The notes under the pieces are model-generated. The model did not search any database. It saw only the letters and a list, made by a program, of their open reading frames with translations, and was not told the origin of the DNA. A DNA stretch of 64,000 nucleotides from Gonapodya sp. JEL0774. Lineage: Eukaryota; Monoblepharomycota; Monoblepharidomycetes; Monoblepharidales; Gonapodyaceae. How positions within the stretch are numbered: the first letter of the stretch is position 1; the number at the start of each line of letters is the position of its first letter. A program made the position numbers and the translations under genes. Below are positions 1-10,793 of this stretch, one piece after another. Location: the NCBI GenBank assembly GCA_027604505.1, contig JADIIX010000030.1, positions 1 to 64,000 of the forward strand, in the 5' to 3' direction.

Positions 1-41
1 CCACCCTCCCATCCACCACCCACCCTCCTCAGCTCGTCACC

Positions 42-1817
42 ATGGGTCGCGTCATCCGTGTCCAGCGTAAAGGTGCCGGAGGTATCTTCAAGGCCCACAC
101 CAGCAAGCGTGTCGGCGCCGCTCAGCTCAGGCCTCTTGACTTTGCTGAAAGGTGTGTGTGTGTGTTTCATTGGAACTCTGTGGCCCCGAGCGTCGTCGGC
201 CAGATTGTGGAATTATTTGTCTGTGCCGAGATTTTGAGATTTCGAGCGAATGAGATTGTGCCGAGATTTGGAGATTTCGAGCGAATGAGCGTGTGCCGAG
301 ATTTTGAGATTTCGAGCGAGTGAGCGTGTGCCGAGATTTGGAGATTTCGAGCGAATGAGATTGTGCCGAGATTTGGAGATTTCGAGCGAATGAGATTGTG
401 CCGAGATTTGGAGATTTCCAGGAAGGAGCGTGTAGGACATTTTGAGCAACGTAGGGACTTGGACTTGGCCCCCCGTATGGCCCGCTCTCCCCTTCAGAAC
501 ACTTCCATAATTTATGGACATCCCTCCTCTCCACCCGCGTCCCAACTTGCCACCTTCCCCATCCTCCCTGTGCTCCCCTCCCCAGGCACGGCTACATCCG
601 CGGCATCGTCAAGGAGGTCGTCCACGACTCTGGCCGTGGCGCACCCCTGGCCATTGTCCACTACCGCGACCCGTACAAGTTCAAGGTCGTCAAGCAGATC
701 ACCGTCGCCACAGAGGGCATGTACACGGGGCAGTTTGTGTATTCGGGGAAGAAGGGTGCGTATACGTATCTTTTGGATTTTTTCTCCTTTCTTGATTTTT
801 TTGTGGTTGTTTGAGAGAGAGGGGGTGGGAGAGAGAGAGAGGGGGTGGGGGGGGGAGAGAGAGAGAATGGGTGTTTTGATTCGGGAGTTGCTTCGTGTGT
901 GTGGAAGTGCGGATGGCATCTGTTTTGGTCTGGACGGACTCTGACAAGTGGGGATGCAAGGGTGTCTGTCGGACTCGCCTCCACCCTGCAACCCGCACGC
1001 CAATGGTCCTCACACCTCCCATCTCACTCTCCCCACCCCTGTTCCCCTTCCCCCTTGCACCACCCTTTCCCCCTTCCCCCTTTCCTAGCCACCCTCGCCG
1101 TGGGCAACACCCTCCCTCTCGGCTCCATGCCCGAAGGAGCCATTGTGTGCAACATTGAGGAGAAGGTTGGCGACCGGGGCGCCCTGGCCCGCGCTTCGGG
1201 CAACTACGCGACCGTCATTGGCCACAACCACGACGAAGGCGTCACCAGGATTAAATTGCCGTCGGGGGCGAAAAAGACCATTTTGAGCTCGTGCAGGGGG
1301 CAGGTCGGAATCGTGGCAGGGGGGGGAAGGATTGATAAGCCGTTGCTCAAGGTGCGTTGGTGGCGGGGGAGCTCTATGTTTTTTGGTGGTGGTGGTGGTT
1401 GTTGTTGTTGTTTGGTGGTGGTTTTCGGTTTTGTTTTGGTTTGGTTTTTTTTGTTTTGCCTCGCTTTCCTTCACCGCTCACGCGTGCCCGCTTGTGACGC
1501 ACCCCCCACGTACGTGAAACTCTTCCTCACTGACCCCCGTTTTATTCCCCCCCCCCCCCCTTCCGATTTCCCCTCTCTAGGCCGGTCGCGCGCACCACAA
1601 GTACCGCGTGAAGCGCAACAAGTGGCCACGCACGCGTGGTGTTGCCATGAACCCCGTGGACCACCCCCACGGTGGTGGTAACCACCAGCACGTCGGTCAC
1701 GCCACCACCGTGTCCCGCGCCGCACCGCCAGGACAGAAAGTGGGTCTCATTGCGGCCCGGAGGACGGGGTTGCTCAGGGGGTCCAAAAAGTTGCTCGAAG
1801 GGAAGGATACAGAGTAG
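42..1817 (+). CDS. RPL2: 60S ribosomal protein uL2 (L2/L8), four exons
   Basis: This is the large-subunit protein uL2, which binds 25S rRNA near the peptidyl-transferase centre and is needed for subunit joining. Exons 42-151, 586-755, 1089-1351 and 1581-1817 join in frame to give 259 residues, close to the 254 of yeast Rpl2. The start [16 protein letters not shown] and the family hallmark [13 protein letters not shown] near the C-terminus, which carries the conserved histidine of the catalytic region, are both present. Introns begin GT and end AG. All three introns are low in complexity: intron 1 holds a 35-bp minisatellite, intron 2 a purine tract, and intron 3 GT-rich and poly-C tracts. Only 41 bases lie upstream of the ATG, so the promoter is outside the window. 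Identification is certain; exact junctions are very likely. Confidence 0.97.
221..420. repeat. 35-bp minisatellite inside RPL2 intron 1
   Basis: About 5.7 head-to-tail copies of a 35-bp unit fill the middle of RPL2 intron 1. The core is gccgagatttggagatttcg and is followed by agcgaatgagattgt. Copies differ by a few substitutions (ttt for ttg; agcgtgt for agattgt). The unit length is not a multiple of three and the array is bounded by a clear 5' donor at 152 and an acceptor AG at 584-585, so it is intronic and not coding. Confidence 0.9.
805..870. repeat. Purine-rich GA/G tract in RPL2 intron 2
   Basis: A run of GAGA and poly-G segments (gagagagagggggtggg repeated with variations) lies in intron 2 of RPL2. 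It is a simple-sequence tract without coding potential. Confidence 0.8.
1378..1560. repeat. GGT/GTT, poly-T and poly-C tracts in RPL2 intron 3
   Basis: Intron 3 of RPL2 contains a tggtggtggtggttgttg stretch, a T-rich stretch and then a run of about 14 cytosines shortly before the acceptor at 1580. The coding strand switches from G/T-rich to C/T-rich toward the 3' splice site, as expected for a polypyrimidine tract. Confidence 0.8.
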
Positions 1818-2257
1818 TAGAGCGAGGGGGAGGGGAGGGCAAGTGGGGTCGGGGGTGGTTTGGTTGTATTGTTGTTGGTTTCGTGTTGTGGTGTGGGTTG
1901 GTTGAATACAGAAAGCGCACTTATGTTCATACAACGAGAAGTGCTTGCGTGTGTGTTGCCGTGGTGGTGGTTGATCAGGTGCTTTGGTCTCTCTGTGGGG
2001 GGCACGAAATAAACCCGGATGACGTCGCCGCTGTGAAAGTACGCCCCACCTTTTTGATCGCGAGTGTTCACCCTCTTGTCCAACCGTTGGGAATAGGTTT
2101 GTACCACCGAATAACGACCGCTCCCGTGTCTCAATTTGTGCACATCAAAAGAAGAAAGGGAAAAAAGCGAGCCATTTGTACTTCGATGGAGTTCTTTATT
2201 ATTATTGAAAGACCATTGTTGTTTCTAGGGTAAGAGTTTTCTTGACTTCATTTGAGT
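1818..2257. other. Convergent intergenic region, RPL2 / LIM gene
   Basis: This stretch of 440 bases separates the stop codons of two convergent genes and should hold both 3' UTRs. It is T/G-rich near RPL2 and A/T-rich near 2190-2220. I see no credible gene. Confidence 0.6.
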
Positions 2258-5026
2258 CTACTGCTCGTGCGCACCCTCACGAATCTCCTCCGTGGCGGCA
2301 TGACCAGTCATGTGCTCCTCGGCGACTTTGTGAACATTGTTGACTTGAAGAACGCACGCAAGAGACAAAACACATTAATTCGTGACTTTCACCTCTTTCT
2401 GTTTCGGGGGATTAAAAACAGAAAAACTCCGACTCACGTGAGGCGTGTGAATTCTTGGCAAGATTGTCTCCAGACTTGTGCGGGGTGTGAGTACCGTGGT
2501 GGGCCAATTGGTCTGCAGACTTGCGAAGGACAGATTCGCTCCCGTGGTGCGCCAAATGGTCACCTGACTTGTGCTGTGGAGCCTCAAACTGATGGGCCAG
2601 CTGTCCCACAGACTTGCGAGGCGGAGCTTCACCACCATCGTTGTTGGAACTCTCTGGGGTCTTGTCAAGTGGAACCTCGCTGCCATGGTGAGCGATATGT
2701 TCACCAGACTTGTGGGCGGCAGATTCCTCTGCCCCGTGGTGAACGGATGATTCATCGTTGTGGTGCGCCAGATGCTCGCCAGATTTGTGTGCGACAGACT
2801 CATCCCCGCGATGCGCAAGCTTCTCTGCAGACTTGCGTGTCGCAGATTCCCCGCCATGGTGCGTGGAGACCTCCCCAGACTTGTGTGTCACGGGGATACC
2901 ATCCTCGTGCGCCAACTGCTCGCCAGACTTGCGCGTCACAGAGTCTCCTCCACCTCGGTGGGTCAACTGCTCTCCAGACTTCCGGGTCACGGCGTCGTGG
3001 TCACGGTGGGTCGATTGCCCTGATGATTTAGCAATGTTCGCGTCCGATCTGGTCACTTGGGCATCTATTTGTGACACGTAAGTAGATATGGTTAAAATTA
3101 CAACAAGTTCGACGGTGTTGATGATCCTCACTTGATCCAGTATGGGTCTGTGCGTTCAAAATCGGGTCTGGGGCAGAGACAGTTTGTTCAATCTCATCAA
3201 GACGCAAAATCGGACTTGTCGAGACACGTACTCGAGCGTTCCGCCTTCGGACCTATACTCATGCTAGCCGCAGGAGTCCCGGCAAGCTTGTTCGCTAATG
3301 ATTTGTCGAGTTTGAGAAGAGTGAGACAGGAATCCAACAGCAGTGAAAGACAGACGACGGGAAGCCACTTCTCACTTGAGCCAGCCACTGGGTTGGCAAT
3401 ATTTGCATCCGACTTGGTGCTCAAATTGGGAACTGTGGGCGCAAATTCAAGTTACATCCCGGGTACGTGCTCAGCCCAACCTACCCCACTCACTCGACAT
3501 AGGTTTTTGTTCTGCAGAGATCTTGGCTAGATTATCCCTAGACTGGGCAGCAGCTGATGAAGGAACGGTATGAAGCGGGACATGTGTTTGGATGTTAACA
3601 GGAGTTCATCAGCAGAAATGTCTCTCACCCTGAGCAGTTGCTGTCTTGACCAAGTTCTCGGTTGATCGAGTGGTGAGTTGCTGGTCTAAGTATCATAACA
3701 TTTTGAGAACCCAAAGGTATCGATTCTGATACGCCAGACGTACTGGAGCCACGAGATGCCAGCGCATCCTTGGATCTGGCTGCCAGCTGCATATTAGACC
3801 CGGTAGCATGCTTTTCGGTTTCATCCTTAGCAGCAACGTGAGGCGGCTCGGAGTGGTGGTGGTCCTCAGAGACCCTACCCTGAGTGTGGTGCGACCCTTC
3901 TCCGGCAAGCTCGTGCTTGGAAGAGGAAGTCTTCTTTTCTTGTAAAGCTGGATTCGAGTCAGCTTTTGGTGGCGCTGACTGGATGGTGTGGTCTTGGGGC
4001 ATGGGGAACGATGTTGGCTTGGCGGCGAAAGTTTGTTGGGGTGCAAGGGCGGCCTTGACAAGGTTGGCACTGGTAGACTCGACAACTTCGTGCCAATGCT
4101 CTTTGCAGTAAATATCATTTTCGAAGGGATAAGCTTTCATGTTGGGAAGGAGCTTGGCGCATGTCTGATGGTCCGTATCAGAACTGAGACGGTTGGTTTG
4201 TACGACATAATCGTTAACGACCCACCGTGCAAACAAAACAGTCCCCGTGGTATTTGCGCTGCTCCCCGCGAATTTCAATACCGATAATGGTGCCACTTTT
4301 AGTCTCACCATCCTGAGGAGGACGGATCTTTTCTTTGCAACGGTAGCACGACGGCAAGAATTTGTCGACATAGTCTTGCTCGCAGTAGTACTGGCCATCC
4401 TTGTCATAAAATTGGGATTCAATTGGAAGCTTGCACAGACAGCAAGCGAAGCATCCAACATGGAATCGTTTTCCGGCGGCCTTTTCAAAGATAACGGATG
4501 AGGATCGTTGCGACGAGACTCGACTTTCCCCAAGCCTACATCAACGACTTGGTCCTTGATTGTTTCATTACAAGCGTCACACTTGGGCAGGAAGAGGGTT
4601 TCATAGTCTGATGGGCAGTACGGCTTGTTCTCGGAGATCACAAACGGATCGTCTGACTTGAATGCTTTGCTACAGTGAGTGCATTTAAAGTGGCCAATGT
4701 GATACGATTCTCCATGTGCTTTCAAATAGTGGGCATCGAGGATTGGCTCTGTCCGGGCCAGACGGCGGTGCGTAAGTGAGAGAAAGTCGGTGTGGAGCGG
4801 TTTCAACTAAATGATTTTGACTCTGGGGCATGAAGGAGCACATCCCACCTTGACATCCATGGCAGTGCCCGCGGAAGTTGGGATCGTCGACCTTGGTAAG
4901 GTCTGTGGAAAGGACGGTCGGGAACATCAGTCTGTGATGCAGATGAGGCCTAACGTGAAAAAGGATGCCCCGCATACCCTTCTTAAATCCAGTAAAGATG
5001 TCGTCGAGTGCTTGAACAGCGTCCAT
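2258..5026 (-). CDS. Three-LIM-domain protein with C-terminal KSGExLAHHG tandem repeats
   Basis: Eleven exons (5026-4978, 4902-4849, 4748-4540, 4480-4226, 4164-3629, 3537-3494, 3432-3376, 3294-3232, 3167-3132, 3064-2438, 2343-2258) have matching phases and sum to 2,016 bases, or 671 residues. The N-terminus MDAVQALDDIFTGFKK resembles a paxillin LD helix. Three LIM zinc modules follow, starting CHGC, CDAC and CYRC; the HxxC-FxC pattern of each is completed across splice junctions. The linker is Ser/His-rich. From about residue 355 onward there are degenerate SGDNLAK / KSDANIA units, then about 12 copies of a 14-18-residue unit with the core KSGEQLAHHG. LIM domains bind proteins at actin or adhesion sites, so a cytoskeletal scaffold is inferred. 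The LIM part is certain and the repeat part rests on the splice model. I do not know this combination from described families. Confidence 0.85.
2438..3064 (-). repeat. Tandem amino-acid repeats in the LIM-protein tail
   Basis: One 627-base exon encodes the repeat array. Units read (R/H)KSGE(Q/H/K)LAHHG followed by a variable 4-8-residue acidic/Ser spacer such as SESV or GDESV. Lys-Ser-Gly and Leu-Ala-His are nearly constant, while the spacer varies in length and sequence. The array is therefore conserved as protein and not as exact DNA repeats. Confidence 0.85.
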
Positions 5027-5376
5027 CGTTGCTTAAATCGGTATTCTTCGGAAATGAGTGGATCAGGGTCAGAAGGATACAAGCGCTCACTCCCTGTCGC
5101 TGTGGGCTTGTGTGTGCGAAGCGCTCACCAAACATATTATAATCGCTCGAAACATCTGTTTCCAACATGGAAAATAGACCTTTCGCAAAGCCCAATTCAC
5201 AAAGAAAGATCCCGTACACCTGACCATGAAACCCGATCTTTTTTATAGGATGACGAACGAATCACGGCAGGTAGATATCACGATATTTTAGAGATTTTGC
5301 TTGTACAAGCTTTGAGATATATTTACGCCAATAAGTTTACTTCATATTCGATTGGCTTTATGATTTGACCGTCCAT
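5027..5376. other. Promoter side of LIM gene and 3' end of kinase gene
   Basis: These 350 bases lie between the start codon of the LIM gene and the stop codon of the kinase gene, both transcribed leftward. They should contain the LIM promoter and 5' UTR and the kinase 3' UTR. AT content rises near 5280-5370. No gene is seen. Confidence 0.5.
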
Positions 5377-8300
5377 TCACAAGTGCAGTTCCGCGATTAT
5401 GTTGGAGTAAATCTCCTTGAAAAGCAGTGGCTCTCCCATGAGCCGTTTAATCCGCACACCGTGTAACTTAAGTAGCCAAACCTTGGCAACTTCAATCTCA
5501 AACGCGACCTCAACTCTCTTGTGATCCAAATCATACAGTTTGCATTGAAGCACATAGTAGTCGGAGATCCTCTCGAAAACAAAACGATCCTCCCCATACA
5601 TCTGTGCCAAGACCAAGAGCACTCGGTGAACCTCCTGGAAAACAGCCTGTGGCGGCATGCTCGATGTCGTGTTACTGCTGAAGGCGTAACGAATTGATCG
5701 AATAGTTTTGGGAGGCTTGTGGAACATGTGCCATTCTTCAATCTCCTTCTTGGTCGGTTCTGGCAAGTCCTCGGTTGGTTCTGTGCCTCCATCGTCTAAC
5801 TCCCCTTTGTTGTCCGAGAACATGCCTGCTGCGATCGTGATCGGCGATGTCGCGCGGATCTCACTGTCTCGAGAGTTCGTGCTCGGGAGACGTGTAAGAG
5901 TATCGGGTGTGTCCACAGGTGAGGTGCTATCCGTAGATGATGCACTAACCCCAGATGGATTCGCCAAGTCTCCCAAAAACGATCCACGGTGAGCGTTATG
6001 GGAGCCCATTTCGAGATCCCAGTCATCCTCGCTTGTTGCACTCTTACTAGCGCTCGCCCTTGACGTGTTGGCAAGTTTCGAGGCGTTCGCGGCGACAGCG
6101 GCTGCCATAGCATCGCTCTCGGTCGCGAATCTGTTGTGCCGACGCGAAGAGCCTTGACCTTCAGTAGTGGCAATAGACGCTCTTCGGAGGAAGGTATTCG
6201 CACTTTGTGGCACCTGGATATTGTTTCGACCTGAGTTTGCCTGTGCCCGTGGTTGCGGGCCTCCAGAGGGCAGTCCAAGGGATTCCCGTCGACCGCCGCC
6301 GCTTGGCGCTCTGATTTTGACCGATGGCATAGTGGGAGACAAACGTTTTGTATCGTCACCATCATCAAGAGTAACGGTGATCGTCGCCCGCCGTTTAGGA
6401 GATTCGGATTCTCTAGCAGTCGATGCAGATTTCTCCATCATGGCAGGAGCGGTGCTGGGCCCCGCAGGTCCAGCGCTGGAGCTAATTTGCAGTGAGAGCC
6501 TTCGTCCGCTGCGAGCCTGGGGTCTTGCCGGCGCTTGGGGACCGCTGGGAAGCGGTGCGACAACATCCTCGCCCTCCTCGGTGATCCCTTGGTGTACGCG
6601 GGATTTCGATGGTTCGACACCTGTAACACCACCCACAGCCATAGGATCTGGGGACATTCCCGCGGGCTGCATGCTCGCCCGTCTCTTAAACATGCTCGCA
6701 GTCATGCCCGCCGAAGCAACCGCAGCCTTGGCCTGCATTAGCTTGTGTCTCTTTTCAGATCCATCCACGCTAGCGTGAGGTCGGAAGGTGTAAATGATAT
6801 AATCGTCTTCATGGTGTATCGACGAGATCAGCTGCGCGGGATCAGGGGTTTTTGGCGCCATGATTGGGGGTGGGACGGTCTCCTCGAGCATGACCCAAGG
6901 GTGGAGACGGAGCTCGGACATATCAATACGAGTTGAAGGGTCCTTGACGAGGATCCGAGAGAGAATGTCGCGCAGCTCTACGGAAGGTAAGGGTGAAGGG
7001 CCAATGGGGACGATTCTGAAATTACTCTTCTCAGTTTCTGCCTCACCTGTCGAAAAGTAGTCGGGGCATTTATAATCTACTGCCCGAATTTTAGAGTAAA
7101 GCGCCGAGATGTTTTCTCCGATAAACGGCGGTCGGCCAGTCATCATAATGTACAGCACAACTCCCATTGCCCAGATATCGGATTTTACACCAATGTACGG
7201 GATTCCCGAAATGAGTTCAACAGCTGCGTAATTGGGCGTGCCACAAAATGTCTACATAGAATGTTGATGAGCTGCCTCTCCCAAACATCCCAACCCCAGC
7301 ATTTACCTTCATGTAATCGTCAGCCTCACTGTTGAACGTTCGCCCAAGACCAAAATCCGATATCAAAATATTCCTATCTGCGCTCAGGAGCAGGTTCTCA
7401 AGCTTTAGGTCCCTGTGGACCACGTTCGCAGAGTGGCAGTGGTCCATAGCCGAGATAATTTGTCGGAAAAAACGTCTGGCCTCCTTCTCCGAGAGATGCT
7501 TGCGAGAAGCGATGTAATCTATCAGCTCCCCTCCAGGAGCGTACTCCCTGACGCGAAAACGTTTGTAGCCATAATGGAACCCACATTGGGTAGTTGAAAC
7601 TCACATAACGACATAACATTCATCTTCGTTCTCCATCACTTGATAGAGTTTTATAATGTTCGGGTGGTCCAGCCTCATTAGCAGTTGCACCTCCCCTTGA
7701 AGTGCTTTCACCACACCAGGTGCGGAAGATTCGTCAACCGCACCTCCCCCGCCAGGTGTATTTGATTTCTTTTCGGGCTCATTCGCCTTTTCCGTAGACT
7801 TTTCCTTCTCAACTTCTTTGACTTTCTCTGGTTCTCTTTCCTTCTTCGTTTCGCTTGCAAAACTCGCCTGCCGGGATCGTGTTGCCGACCGCCGTCCGTC
7901 TGATAAACTGCGGCTCGCGATTGGCTGACTCTCAGGCTGCACCTGTGCGTGCGCCTGCCGCTGCTCCCATTGCTTCTGATCTTGAGCCCGCATGTCCTTC
8001 AATTGCTGTTGGCGTTTCTCCTCTGCCTCCCGCTTCCTCTTATCACGCTCCTCTTGAACTTGTTTTGCTTTGCGAGCTTTCTCAGCAACCTGCTTTTTGT
8101 CGATAATTTTAATCGCTACCTGATGGCGAGTCAACATTGAACAGGAGATCGGATTGTGCGAGCCAGAGGTTCACAGGAAATATTCAAGTCATGCAGGCAA
8201 TTATGATATACAGGACAAGCGGTGAGTCAAAGAGCACAGAGCAGAGAATGAGTGATGACCAGATTTTACATGACTTTCGGGGCCATTTGGAGCGCACAAG

Positions 8301-8428
8301 ACACCACAACACACCTTTGCTCCAGTCTCTTTGTGATACCCAATCTTCACCTTTGAGAATGCGCCCTGTCCAATCGTCTTGCCGATCTGATAGTCCCCGA
8401 GAATCTTCTTCCTTTGGAGGAGAGACAT
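5377..8428 (-). CDS. CAMK-family Ser/Thr kinase with KA1-like C-terminus and large N-lobe insertion
   Basis: Four exons (8428-8315, 8119-7605, 7547-7307, 7251-5377) join in phase to give 914 residues. The kinase motifs are: Gly-loop GQGAFSKV (20-27), VAIK with Lys42, HRDLKLEN with Asp256, and DFG with Asp274. Between Lys42 and the probable alpha-C glutamate (about 181) lie about 140 residues instead of roughly 20. The extra part is charged K/E/Q-rich and looks like a coiled coil. The activation segment reads CGTPNYAAVE where APE is usual. A long Ser/Pro-rich linker follows, and the last ~95 residues (ending FKEIYSNIIAELHL) look like a KA1 membrane-binding domain. This suggests a SNF1/KIN1/MARK-type kinase in polarity or nutrient signalling; the exact subfamily is not resolved. 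Confidence 0.9.
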
Positions 8429-8950
8429 TGCAACTCGATAGTGAGAATCAATGTAGAGCCAAGAGGCGGCGCCCTCTGAGTGGAATCACTAAGATTGATT
8501 GAAGGACAGACGGTTTAGTTTGGAGAGCTTTATAGAGGAATCCGGGTGACCTAATGTACGAATGGGCAGGATCATCCTAACATTTGGTTGCGAAGGTGCC
8601 CCTCACGATCACCGTAAGTAATGATTTTAGAAAACACGATCATTTAACCAAAGATGTTGCAGCTGCCACTAGCTGCCATATCGGAACGTCAGACAAGACA
8701 TCCCAATCGAGATTTGATGTAGAAAGGACGGGAAGAGTTTATTCTACACATTTCCTCGGGAAAATTTCGCATGTTAATTCTATATGCGCATCTTTGAATT
8801 TAATGAGTGTGGTCCGGAATAAGTTTGTGTGACTGCAGTCATCGGAATTGAGCTGCGGTGCCTTCTGTTTTGTTCCGCCCGCCCTCTACCCCAGAAATCT
8901 GCTGGACTATTATCCCTCTGCCAACGACACCAATTAACAACCCCGGAATC
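8429..8950. promoter_or_regulatory. Divergent intergenic region, kinase / dehydrogenase
   Basis: The region of 522 bases separates two divergent start codons and must contain both promoters. I see no conserved box that I would name. The stretch around 8610-8830 is AT-rich and has no coding features. Confidence 0.5.
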
Positions 8951-10569
8951 ATGACTGACCGTGTCGGACTTGTTGCGAACCACCTGAGCGCTTTCCCCAA
9001 CGTGAGTTGAGCAGTTTTGAGTTGTGTAACTGGCTCATTCGCTCATCCTTTCCGAAAACTTGTAACAATACTTCAGGGAATTCTCGCTGGCCAGGTAGCC
9101 ATCATCACCGGGTAAGCACTCTGAGGACGCATGCAGATTTGGAGAACCGCGTTTGCGTTCTGTGTCGTCCCTGTCCCAACGGATTCCGACTCTCGCTTCA
9201 GTTCCGGACAGGGAATCGGTCGTAGCTCGGCGCTCCTCTTCGCCAAAGAAGGTGTGTTGAGAGTGGTTTCATGCCAGCATTATTTGATTCGCTTATTCGC
9301 TTCTCCTGTCTGGTCGACCGGGTATCGCACGTCCGCCAGGCTGCTCGGTTGTTGTTACTGACATCGACAAGGGTTTGTTTTAGTTTTGATGTGTTACTGG
9401 ATGCTAAGTTGGCGTGCTCCGGATATAATGTTCATTTGGACATCATTTCCAGCCAAGTCCGACTCAGTCGCCCAAGAGATCAACCAAGCTGGGGGCAAGG
9501 CCATTTCCCACCCGGGGTGAGCTTTGAACTCAAACCAACTTTCATGTCATTTTCGTTTTTGAGTAACTTGTACAACTTTGCGACATCAGCGACGTGACTG
9601 ATCCCAACTTCCCCGATGCCATCGTCAAGGCTTCCATTGCTGCTTTCGGCAAGATCAACATCATTGTCAACAATGCTGGATTTACTTTTGACGGCATGAT
9701 CCACAAAATGAGCGATGCGCAGTTCCAGTTGATGATCACCGTCCACAACACTGCGCCTTTCCGTCTCATCCGCGCTGCCGCCGACGAATTCCGGAAGAAC
9801 AACGGTTTGCATGAGTCGCACTTGGTTTCTACATTTCTTTTTTTACACGCGGGTTTCTATCTCAGGGGAGCCCAGAAGCATCGTTAATGTTTCCTCCACT
9901 TCTGGCATCCATGGCAACGTCGGCCAGGCCAACTATGCGGTTGCCAAGAGTGGTATTAATGGACTCACAAAAACGGTTGCGAAAGAGTGGGGTCCTCTTG
10001 GTGTTCGGTGAGTATTTTAATCCGCAATATCGACCCCGGCAAATCCCATTCTCTCTTCAACCAATCTTGTCCCTTTTCTACCATCAGGTGCAACTCAATT
10101 GCATTTGGCCTCGTAGATACTCGCCTCACTCGTGCCAAGGAATCCGGTGAGGCTATTGTTGTGGACGGGCAGAAGGTTGCCCTTGGTGTCCCAGAGCGCA
10201 TGAGGGCCGCCGGCGGGAGGGGTTTCGATTTCATCCCTCTGAGACGCGCGGGCACGCCTGAGGACGGTAAGTTGTGGTGGTACTTGTAATGTGTAGAGAG
10301 TCCCATACTCACTACCATGTTTGTATCTGTTCACTTTCCTCAACAGCCGCCGGTGCCGTCCTTTTCTTGGTGAGTTGAAACGAGTATTTTGCGGTTTGCG
10401 TGTTGTCTCACCGTGCTGATTTCGACATCCAGTCTTCGCCTCTTGCGTCTTACGGTATGTATTCACAGGCTCTGTTGTCTTGTTACCCAACCGTACTTTG
10501 GGTCACTGACTTTACATCTTGGCAGTCACTGGTCACACTTTGGAAGTTACTGGAGGAGTTGGTATCTAA
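8951..10569 (+). CDS. Short-chain dehydrogenase/reductase, FabG-like (3-oxoacyl-ACP reductase family)
   Basis: About ten small exons encode one SDR protein. The first are 8951-9001, 9077-9111 and 9202-9251; the last ends GVGI-stop at 10569. In order the protein shows [12 protein letters not shown], the NAD(P)-binding TGSGQGIG motif split over two exons, VVVTDID (end of beta-2), a D-V-T motif, IIVNNAG, the catalytic serine region NVSSTSG, and Tyr-x-x-x-Lys in NYAVAKSG. The end AGAVLFL...[14 protein letters not shown] is typical of the FabG fold. It probably reduces 3-ketoacyl thioesters or related ketones with NAD(P)H. A short N-terminal extension precedes the fold; whether it is a mitochondrial signal is unclear. 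The family is sure and the substrate is not. Confidence 0.92.
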
Positions 10570-10793
10570 TCAGTTCAACTGCGCAGCTAATCATGAGGGA
10601 AGCAGGAGTGCTGTGTCATGCAAATATATCAATTCATTACCTGAGCTGGTGTCTTCCCATCGTCTTGAAGTTTCCTGACAGAGCCCGTTTCGGAATCTTA
10701 ACTGATATTGACAAACGACAATTATTATTTAATGGGAGAATGGCTTGATTTCGGACAGTTCTTCTACAATACAAGCTCCTACACACTGCTCCT

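Noticed and set aside
845-1681. Long plus-strand frame spanning RPL2 introns 2-4
   Set aside because: Its sequence is translated low-complexity intron and out-of-frame exon of RPL2.
2252-3031. Plus-strand open frame of 259 codons with regular Cys/Thr repeats (QTC)
   Set aside because: It is the antisense of the LIM-protein repeat array; the minus strand joins cleanly to LIM exons in phase, so the plus-strand periodicity is a by-product.
2412-3131. Separate secreted repeat protein starting MRIINTVELVVILTIS
   Set aside because: The hydrophobic start looks like a signal peptide but is the translation of an intron (GTGAGG...AATAG, 3065-3131). Splicing it out keeps the phase of the upstream LIM exons.
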